10,762 nt of DNA from Baffinella frigidus (lineage: Eukaryota; Cryptophyceae; Cryptomonadales; Baffinellaceae), in assembly GCA_026770585.1 (NCBI GenBank), contig MU646353.1, positions 788,988 to 799,749 of the forward strand, in the 5' to 3' direction. This document shows positions 5,429 to 10,762 of the stretch, in pieces. Positions within the stretch are counted from its first letter, which is position 1; each line of letters opens with the position of its first letter. The translations under genes and the position numbers were made by a program. Under the pieces are notes generated by a model, which saw only the letters and a list, made by a program, of their open reading frames with translations, was not told where the DNA came from and did not search any database.

Positions 5429-8400
5429 GTGATATCCCCGTTCTTCTCGCTTCGTTTGCAGTCTTGTGCGGCGATCCGAACGCGTCTGCCCCATGGCAGC
5501 CATCGCTCGGTGCTAGACCTGCACGGATCCCTCCTTGCCGTCGCGCGGAAAGTCATGTAGCGGTCCTGGCCAGCTGTCGTGTCGTTTTGGGTCTAGTGGG
5601 TTTGTACCAGGATTACCGGAAATACGTAAACCCCTGTACAGATCGGCAGCCCATGTTAAGGTCTGCCAGACACAAACAGGTCAAGCAGCTCACTTCGGAG
5701 GGTCTGCGGAATTTTCCGTATGGCAAGCATCTTGTGTTTCCGTTCGCTTATTTCAGGGGGAAGTTTGATGCCAGGGGAGGGCTTGCATGAATTTGTTTGG
5801 TCTACACACAAATTGTAACTTTCGTTCGTGGTACACATCGTTTCCCCGTGTACCGGCTGGCAACCACGCCAGAGTCTTGGAAGGGGTCGCCAAAAGTCAA
5901 TTCCTCCTCAAGGCAGTGGTTTTCAAAAGTCAAAGAACACATCCTGTGGTGTTTTAAAGAAATTAACCCCCGCCTCCAATCTGGCGTGGAAAGTGGGTCA
6001 AGCAGCTCACTTCGGAGGGTCTGCGGAATTTCATCCGGACGATTATTTCTGAGAAATACGATTTCGGGGACCATCGATGCGATTTCGGTGTATCTTGAGG
6101 CTATATATTGTGAAGTTACTGATATGAAAGGCCAATATGAACATCCTCTGAGCCTCAATATACAACAGATTCGTATTCCTCAGGAATACTCGCCGTGATG
6201 AAATTTTCCATAAGGCTAGCACTGAACTCTCAACAATCGGAGAATGGCCACCATTTGGATATTTCGGCTTCTGCCCTCGAGAGGCTCACCCTTCCCTAAC
6301 CCCAAGCGTTTCGCGGCCATGCCCCGTCATCAACGAACGGTACCCATCCCTACTTCAACAGCGCTCCCCCCTCCATGCGCAGCGTTTTCCCGTCATCCAT
6401 GAACAGCGCCCCCCCCTCGATTAACGGGAGCCTGTATCAGGTCCTGGCGAGCGAGGGGGGGCAGCAGGAGCGGGACCTCGGGAGCGTACTGGCGGGGATG
6501 AGCCAGCTGGCGACGGCGCTCAAGATGATGCACGGGAAGGCTGTGTACTGGCGCGACTGCAAGGTTGCCGCCCGCGTGGATAAGTCAAGTGTTTGTCAGA
6601 AGTGCAACTGTGTTTTGTTCGCGGGGTTGGGCGGCGCGTGGTCTTGGTTCGCGAGAAATGGTGGGTGGAGGCAGCGTTGCCCGCCGAGACAAGAGTCGAG
6701 AGTGGGACCTTGCAAACCAACAAGGATCCTCCGTTGCTGGGAGGAGTGTGGAATCTTGGTGCGCGAGAAATCTCGGTTCTTGAGAAAGCTGAATGTGTAG
6801 AGCGTTTGCGGTAATTGTTGTCCGTTTTGGACGTACGGTTTTCCGGTTTTCCGGTTTTCATTTGCCCCCCCCCCCGTTTCATTTGTACCAGAGAAGTGTC
6901 CATTTAAAATATTCAACGACCTTTACAACATTTAAAAAAACCGGAAAACCGGAAAACCGTACGTCCAAAACGGACAACAATTACCGCAAACGCTCTACCA
7001 AGGGGCGTCGATTTCCGACACCTTCTTAGCGACAAAGCTGTGCGTGTCAAGTGGTTCTTGCTGATTGCCAGCTTGGCTGATGCGTCTGGATCCGTAACTC
7101 ACCTTAGCCGTAGAAACCCCCCTATGCCCCTACGGGTTGTCTACCGTAGGGTCCTGGGTTTTATCGCTGAGGGGTTATTCACGAATCCCTTCGAAGTCCG
7201 CTGTGTGGCTTGGCAGATGCGTCTGGATCCGTACCTGCGGAGGGCACTGCGGGTGCTTGCCTGACGCTGCTTTGACGCACCCATCGTCCAAACCACACTC
7301 AGTCAGTCTAGTTGTTTCCGTTCGCTTATTTCAGGGGGAAGTTTGATGCCAGGGGAGGGCTTGCATGAATTTGCATGGTCTTTAGACATATTGTACATTT
7401 CGTTCATGGTACACATCGTTTCCCCACGAACCGTATGGTAGAAGTTGTTTCCCCACGTCAAGCCTCGAACAAATCGTTTCCCTCAGACAAAAAAACACAA
7501 CACACCCCACGAGGGAGTCCCATCAACGCATTCTTTCCCCAGCTGTCTCGAAACTTAGCTCTACGCTAGAGTAGGCAAAAGTGACCCCCCCCCCCTACAA
7601 TCACAGGTTGATAACGTGGTATTCGTGGGGGAAAACGCCGAGATCATCGACATCAACTCTGGGGTCTGACCCCAAAGCCCGCTTCCGCCTGCCCTCCGAA
7701 CTGATCCATTTTCATCCTTCTTTGAGGTTTCTGGATCCACCCGCTTCCACCAACCAGCCCTTCCACGCAAAATCCTAGGGCTGGGTGCTCGGCATAGGCC
7801 AGGGTCGAATCGGGCCCTGGTCCAAAGTCAATTTCTCGAAGGATTTCTTGATTAGACGTTTGTGTTCACAATGCCCGCATCCACCCGCCCTCCGAACTGA
7901 GCCGCTTGAATCCTTCATTAAGTTTTCCGGGTCTGTACCATGGGTAGGGGATCGTGTGGTGAGAACAGTTTCCGATAGTTTTCTCATTCAACCCCTTGCC
8001 TGAACCCTAATCCCTGATCCACGAACCATGAAGCATGCACGCTAAAGTACACCAAGCCAGGATGATCGAAACGTCCACTTTTGAAATCTTTCGACGGAAA
8101 CCCCTTGAATCCTTAAGTCAACCACGTCAGATCTCACGTGGATAAGGCGTCGGTTTCCCTCGAGCCATCTGGCGTGGCACGACGGGTGGGTGGCAGGTGT
8201 GAATGGTGGGGTACGCGTCAGACGAAAAACCCTGAAGGCTGAAGACTTTATCCGGGGAAACCTATTTTTCTTTCATTTGATTCCAATGAAAATTACTACA
8301 CGAATGATTTAACATTACTAGTAAGAACGAATGGTGCAGTAATTTCCATTGCCATCAAATGAAAGAAAAATAGGTATCCCCGGATGATAGACTCAGGGAG

Positions 8401-9080
8401 GTCACACGAGAGAGAAGATAATCTCGAGGGACCTACCCAGAGTCGTATATCACCGAGTATACAACGTATACGAAGATAAGGCTAACGCACCCGGGTGCAG
8501 GTGTGTACGGTGGGGTACGCATCTCACGAGCAGCTAGTCAAGCTGCCTCTCGAGCGATTCGACGACTCCCAGGCCATCACTGACGCCCTCGAGCGGGTGC
8601 ATACACCCTACACCCTACACCTTACACCGTGCATCCTACACACTACACCCTACACCCTACACACTACAAACTACACCCTGCACACTACACCCTACACACT
8701 ACACACTACACACTACACCCTACACCCTGAAGGGCCTGAACCCTACACCCTAAAACCTGAACCATACACCCTGAACCCTGAACCCTAAACCCTAAACCCC
8801 AAACCCCAAACCCCAAACCCCAAACCCCAAACCCTAAACCCCAAACCCCAAACCCCATACCCCAAACCCCAAACCCCAAACCCCGAACCCCAAACCCCAA
8901 ACCCCAAACCCCAAACCCCAAACCCCAAACCCCAAACCCCAAACCCCAAACCCCATACCCCAAACCCCAAACCCCAAACCCCGAACCCCAAACCCCAAAC
9001 CCCAAACCCCAAACCAGGTACTGCTGGACCAGCCGGACCACCAGACGTGGGAGACCCAGGACGTGTTCGCCCTCTCCATC
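5000..9080 (+). CDS. Atypical protein kinase-domain protein, 5' part
   Basis: Spliced gene with exons 5000-5428, 6441-6563, 7607-7663, 8501-8596 and 9018-9080: 256 codons in the window, the rest lying right of it. Kinase subdomains appear in order: glycine loop ARGTFAVVFKG (32-42); VVRV where the ATP-anchoring Lys is expected (Arg55); alpha-C FDKELQAL with Glu72; hinge VFTVMPLG (125-132); MMHGKAVYWRDCKVDNVVF with Asp182, Lys184 and Asn187; IIDINSG with Asp199 replacing DFG; TVGYASHEQL as the activation-segment end; and WETQDVFALSI with the helix-F Asp250. The start at 5000 has an in-frame TGA six bases upstream. The splices join canonical RD-x-K-x-x-N spacing across intron 2. Arg for Lys, WRD for HRD, DIN for DFG and SHE for APE make it either a divergent kinase or a pseudokinase. 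No subfamily was recognised. Confidence 0.8.
5736..5850 (+). repeat. Dispersed ~110-bp direct repeat, copy 1
   Basis: It begins GTTTCCGTTCGCTTATTTCA followed by GGGGGAAGTTTGATGCCAGG, continues through GGGCTTGCATGAATTTG, and ends around GTACACATCGTTTCCCC. The second copy at 7314-7425 is identical over the first ~60 bp and diverges afterwards. No terminal inverted repeat was recognised, so the nature of the unit is unknown. Confidence 0.75.
5864..5989 (+). mobile_element. 126-bp TIR element, copy A3
   Basis: The ends CCACGCCAGA and TCTGGCGTGG are perfect, flanked by AA/AA. The interior has GGAAGGGGTCGCCAAAAGTC and GGTTTTCAAAAGTC, as in A1 and A2. It sits in kinase-like intron 1. Confidence 0.8.
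6441..6563 (+). CDS. Kinase-like exon 2: helix E and start of the catalytic loop
   Basis: This exon is 41 codons, with acceptor TATCAG|GTCC. It encodes VLASEGGQQERDLGSVLAGM and then SQLATALKMMHGKAVYWRDCK. Donor AAG|GTTGCC at 6564 is preferred over CGC|GTGGAT at 6576, because joining at AAG gives the canonical RDCKVDN with exon 3, while the later site inserts four residues. Confidence 0.75.
6800..6995. mobile_element. 196-bp TA-flanked foldback MITE, copy 1
   Basis: Perfect 59-bp inverted arms (6800-6858 and 6937-6995) begin GAGCGTTTGCGGTAATTG and contain TTGTCCGTTTTGGACG and a TTTTCCGG triple. TA stands on both sides (6798-6799 and 6996-6997), as for Tc1/mariner-type elements. The ~78-bp loop includes a poly-C run and shows no coding capacity. 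It is in kinase-like intron 2, and a second copy is at 9591. Confidence 0.85.
7071..7235 (+). repeat. ~29-bp direct repeats flanking an 88-bp dispersed element
   Basis: GCTTGGCTGATGCGTCTGGA followed by TCCGTAACT (7071-7099) recurs as GCTTGGCAGATGCGTCTGGA followed by TCCGTACCT (7207-7235). Between them, 7113-7201 matches the reverse complement of 9403-9491 over most of its length, sharing CTACCGTAGGGTC, TTATCGCT and AATCCCTTCGAAGTCCGC. The direct repeats may be a long duplication around the inserted element. Confidence 0.6.
7314..7425 (+). repeat. Dispersed ~110-bp direct repeat, copy 2
   Basis: This matches 5736-5850 (identical over ~60 bp from GTTTCCGTTCGC through GCATGAATTTG, similar beyond). 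It is in kinase-like intron 2. From 7426 to 7570 short TTTCCCCACG-type motifs recur, but no gene is recognised. Confidence 0.75.
7607..7663 (+). CDS. Kinase-like exon 3: catalytic Asn and DFG-equivalent
   Basis: This exon is 19 codons. It follows a poly-C tract and the acceptor ATCACAG|GTTG. It encodes VDNVVFVGENAEIIDINSG. VDN completes the catalytic loop RDCK-VDN from exon 2, and IID-IN is the metal-binding DFG-equivalent at the expected spacing (17 residues from the catalytic Asp). The donor GGG|GTCTGA at 7664 is weak but keeps phase 0 and joins exon 4 in frame. Confidence 0.75.
7678..7934 (+). repeat. Pair of diverged ~60-bp repeats after exon 3
   Basis: The segments at 7678-7740 and 7871-7934 share CCGCCCTCCGAACTGA-type sequence and ATCCTTC plus a TTT-rich end, at roughly three quarters identity by eye. 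In one plus-strand frame they read PALRTDPFSSFFEVSGS and PALRTEPLESFIKFSGS. No convincing splice sites bracket both copies, so they are listed as repeats and not exons. Confidence 0.5.
8052..8177 (+). mobile_element. 126-bp TIR element, copy A5 (second subfamily)
   Basis: The left end CCAAGCCAGG is decayed and the right end TCTGGCGTGG is intact. CA/CA flanks agree with a 2-bp duplication. The interior resembles the element at 2737 (CCCCTTGAAT, AAGTCAAC, CGTGGATAAGGCGTCGGTTT). It is in kinase-like intron 3. Confidence 0.75.
8193..8219 (+). repeat. Copy of kinase-like exon 4 acceptor plus exon start
   Basis: GCAGGTGTGAATGGTGGGGT followed by ACGCGTC parallels the true junction at 8498-8524 (GCAG|GTGTGTACGGTGGGGT and ACGCATC), 305 bp downstream. 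The copy carries TGA as its second codon, so it could not act as a normal exon. Confidence 0.7.
8252..8383. mobile_element. ~132-bp foldback element, CCGGGGAAACC ends
   Basis: The arms CCGGGGAAACCTATTTTTCT and onwards to CATTTGAT are inverted at the right end with one mismatch, and weaker pairing continues through CAATG-AAATTACT to ~55 bp. It is flanked by AT on both sides. It lies between the exon 4 acceptor copy and the true exon 4. Confidence 0.75.
8501..8596 (+). CDS. Kinase-like exon 4: end of the activation segment
   Basis: This exon is 32 codons, with acceptor GGGTGCAG|GTGT and a branch-point-like GCTAACG about 15-20 nt upstream. It encodes VCTVGYASHEQLVKLPLERF and then DDSQAITDALER. 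TVGYASHEQL aligns with the G-T-x-G-Y-x-x-P-E region, with His in place of Pro. The donor CGG|GTGCAT at 8597 is phase 0. With DIN in exon 3 this gives an unusually short activation segment, so a small missed exon in 7664-8500 is possible. Confidence 0.7.
8600..9017 (+). repeat. Kinase-like intron 4: CTACACC then CCCCAAA heptamer array
   Basis: The intron (8597-9017) is almost wholly repeat. About 8602-8730 is CCCTACA / CACTACA, about 8731-8795 is CCCTGAA / CCCTAAA, and about 8795-9015 is a highly regular CCCCAAA heptamer array with occasional CCCCATA or CCCCGAA units. The array runs right up to the acceptor AAACCAG|GTAC. The template strand is (GGGGTTT)n, a strong G-quadruplex sequence. The FGVWGLG-repeat open frames on the minus strand are register artefacts. 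Confidence 0.85.
9018..9080 (+). CDS. Kinase-like exon 5: helix F
   Basis: This exon is 21 codons and encodes VLLDQPDHQTWETQDVFALS followed by I. W-x-x-x-D-V-F-A-L is the subdomain IX helix-F motif with its structural Asp. The acceptor is AAACCAG|GTAC inside the heptamer array, and the donor ATC|GTACGC is at 9081, phase 0. Its last ~31 bp plus donor are repeated downstream. Confidence 0.75.
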
Positions 9081-9385
9081 GTACGCCCCCTACCTAGTTT
9101 CAGCTAAACCTCAAACCCTCAACCCCGAAACCTTAAACCTTAGACCTTAAACCGGAGACCCAGGACGTGTTCGCCCTCTCTATCGTACGCTCCCTACCTA
9201 GTTTCAGCTACACCTCAAACCCTAAACCCCGAAACCTTAAACCCTAAACCGGAGACCCAGGACGGTATTCGCCCTCTCCATCGTACGCTTGCTACCTAGT
9301 TTCAGCTACACCTCAAACCCTAAACCCCGAAACCTTAAACCCTAAGCCGGAGACCCAGGACGTGTTCGCCCTCTCCATACGCTCC
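9050..9385 (+). repeat. Tandem repeat of exon 5 end + donor + intron start, four units
   Basis: Units start GGAGACCC at 9050, 9154, 9251 and 9349 (periods 104, 97 and 98; the fourth is truncated). Each has the last 31 bp of exon 5, the CTCCATCGTACGC donor region, CTACCTAGTTTCAGCTA, and CCCTAAA-like sequence. Unit 2 has one synonymous change, unit 3 an altered GACGGTATTC (frameshifting), and unit 4 has lost the CGT at the donor. Confidence 0.9.
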
Positions 9386-9402
9386 CGCCCCAACCCACAC
9401 AG

Positions 9403-9491
9403 CGGACTTCGAAGGGATTTTGAACAACCCTTAAGCGATAAGACCTACGACCCTACGGTAGGCAATCCGTAGGGACATGGAGGGGGTTCCC
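9403..9491 (-). repeat. 88-bp dispersed element, inverted relative to 7113-7201
   Basis: The reverse complement matches 7113-7201: AATCCCTTCGAAGTCCGC at one end, then TTATCGCT, CTACCGTAGGGTC, and a C-rich other end. It contains the CCTACGGTAGG palindrome at 9452-9462. Confidence 0.65.
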
Positions 9492-9590
9492 ACGGATAAC
9501 GCTCCCTCCCTAATATCAGCTCGGAACATGCCATACTCACCGCGAGCAATCTCATCTCAGAACATACCAGAATCTGTCCACTCCATCGTA

Positions 9591-9809
9591 GAGCGTTTGC
9601 GGTAATTGTTGTCCGTTTTGGACGTACGGTTTTCCGGTTTTCCGGTTTTGAAAAGGGACTTATAGGACGTGACAAGGATTTTAAATAGTACCAAGAGGCG
9701 CAATTCTGGTACTATTTAAAATCCTTGACACGTCCTATAAGTCCCTTTTCAAAACCGGAAAACCGGAAAACCGGAGGTCCAAAACGGACAACAATTACCG
9801 CAAACGCTC
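9591..9809. mobile_element. 219-bp TA-flanked foldback MITE, copy 2
   Basis: It has the same first 59 bp as the element at 6800, but the inverted arms extend to ~100 bp with only a few mismatches (for example GTACGG against CTCCGG, and GTGACA against GTGTCA) around a short AGAGGCGCAATTC loop. TA stands at 9589-9590 and 9810-9811. The insertion point is the TA of a CTCCATCGTA donor copy. Confidence 0.85.
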
Positions 9810-9810
9810 T

Positions 9811-10762
9811 ATGACCGCCCCCGCCCCGTCCCAACTCTTTTATCCGTAGAGCCCTGGCCTAAACCAACCCTAAAGCCTAAACGTTGATCCCGAAACCCTA
9901 AACTCCTCAAACTTCTCCATCGTACGCTCCCACCCCAACTGTTTTCGCAGCACAATCCTTGGGTAACCCCTGAACTCAAAACCCACACGTGTTTGCCCTC
10001 TCCATCGTAAGGGTAACAGGGGTACAGGGGTACCTCGCTTATGAGGAAGTGCCTCCTACTAGGACTCTACGGTAGGGCTATGCCTGGGGCCCTACGGTGG
10101 TCCTAGGGAAAGGGGCGCTTGCTTATGAGCGAGGTACCCCTGTAGGAGGAGAAGGGGTGTATCCCGGCCTAAATATGGTGTCCGATGTTTCTTTCTCAGT
10201 GGAATGCTGGGGTGTGGGGTTTAGGGTTCAGCCTCAGGCGCCCCCGCCCCGACTCTTTCCTCGGTACAACCCTCCCGAACAACCCCTAAACCCTCAACCC
10301 TAAACCTTGAACCCATTGTATGCTTCCAGTCCAACGGTTTGCTCTGCTCAATCCTGGGATAAACCCTAAACGCTGATCCCAGACTTTTGGGTGTAATCAA
10401 GTCTTGGCCCTCTCCATCGTACGCCCTCCCCCCCCCCAACTCTTTTCTGACTAGAACGCTTGGCCAAAACTCTGAACCCGTAAATCTTAAAACCCCAGAA
10501 CCCTAAAAACCTAAAAACCTAAACCCCTAACTTCCCAATCCCTACACCCCAACCCTCAACTCTAAAACCCCAACCCTAAAACCACAACCACAACCCCAAA
10601 CCCAACCCCAACCCCAACCCCAACCCCAACCCCTGAAACGGGTATCTCCCAGAACCCTCAACCCTCAACCCCCAACCCCAACTCCCAAACACCAACCCCG
10701 ACTTCCAAACCCCAACTCCCAAACCCCAACTCCCAAACCCCAAACCCCAAACCCCAAACCCC
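9811..10762 (+). repeat. Kinase-like intron 5 (partial): CCCTAAA/CCCCAAC-type arrays with donor copies
   Basis: These are degenerate C-rich heptamers and hexamers (CCCTAAA, CCCTCAA, CCCAACC, CCCCAAA) on the plus strand. They are punctuated by further copies of the exon 5 end/donor: 9912-9930, 9986-10010 (GTGTTTGCCCTCTCCATCGT) and 10406-10425. No exon was recognised, and the array continues past the window. The C-rich strand runs toward the right end, the opposite of a telomere. Confidence 0.75.
10024..10143. mobile_element. ~120-bp inverted-repeat element with CTACGGTAGGG core
   Basis: The 15-bp arms ACAGGGGTACCTCGC and GCGAGGTACCCCTGT are exact inverted repeats. CTTATGAG is found next to both arms. 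The core has CCTCCTACTAGG, CTCTACGGTAGGG, CCCTACGG and TCCTAGG, resembling the cores at 2268 and 3783. It inserts next to a CTCCATCGTA donor copy. Confidence 0.6.

Larger units (their letters stand above)
5681..6031 (+). repeat. 34-bp direct repeat pair flanking an inserted element
   Basis: TCAAGCAGCTCACTTCGGAG followed by GGTCTGCGGAATTT occurs at 5681-5714 and again at 5998-6031 in kinase-like intron 1. Between them lie the first copy of the ~110-bp dispersed repeat (5736) and the TIR element at 5864-5989. Nothing coding was recognised in the rest of this 1012-bp intron. Near its 3' end a GAACAGCGCYCCCCCCTC-type block is duplicated, at about 6354 and 6400. Confidence 0.75.

Noticed and set aside
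6564-6578. Donor CGC|GTGGAT after kinase-like exon 2
   Set aside because: It would give RDCKVAARVDN, inserting four residues in the catalytic loop. AAG|GTTGCC gives the canonical RDCKVDN.
6642-6771. Direct repeat TCTTGGTTCGCGAGAAAT at 6642 and 6754 as an element boundary
   Set aside because: Only ~18 bp are shared, with no ends or inverted repeats. It may be a remnant duplication and is too little to call.
8706-9079. Minus-strand open frames coding FGVWGLG repeats (up to 111 codons)
   Set aside because: A 7-bp repeat without stop codons is open in all registers and always yields a 7-residue repeat. The stretch is an intron of the plus-strand kinase-like gene.

Overview
This is eukaryotic nuclear DNA, most likely from a protist or microalga. 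It contains no prokaryotic-style operon, ribosome binding site or CRISPR array. Two multi-exon genes with GT-AG introns diverge from a ~300 bp intergenic region, and both run off the window. The introns carry heptamer arrays related to TTTAGGG, the telomere repeat of plants and several algal or alveolate lineages. I cannot name the species; a chromerid-like alveolate or another alga is a guess.

Left half, minus strand. A sedolisin / tripeptidyl-peptidase I-like protease (peptidase family S53) starts at 4703 and runs leftward. Five exons can be joined in frame: 4703-4361, 4116-4002, 2695-2570, 1381-1303 and 473-397. They encode a signal peptide, the activation prodomain, the linker into the catalytic domain, and the Glu and Asp of the Ser-Glu-Asp triad. 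The Ser-containing C-terminal part lies left of position 1.

Right half, plus strand. An atypical protein-kinase-domain gene starts at 5000. Five exons (5000-5428, 6441-6563, 7607-7663, 8501-8596, 9018-9080) join in phase 0. They give the glycine loop, alpha-C, hinge, an RDCKVDN catalytic loop, a DIN motif in place of DFG, a degenerate APE region and helix F. The rest lies beyond 10762.

The introns hold most of the unusual material. There are five copies of a 125-126 bp terminal-inverted-repeat element (CCACGCCAGA ends, 2-bp target duplications), several other foldback elements (two with 59 to ~100 bp arms flanked by TA), a recurring CCTACSGTAGG palindrome, and heptamer arrays that are always C-rich on the sense strand of the host gene. 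The most striking feature is that exon edges with their splice sites are repeatedly copied into the adjoining introns of both genes. Copies of exon end plus donor follow the true donor, and copies of acceptor plus exon start precede the true acceptor. This looks like intron growth by tandem duplication across splice junctions.
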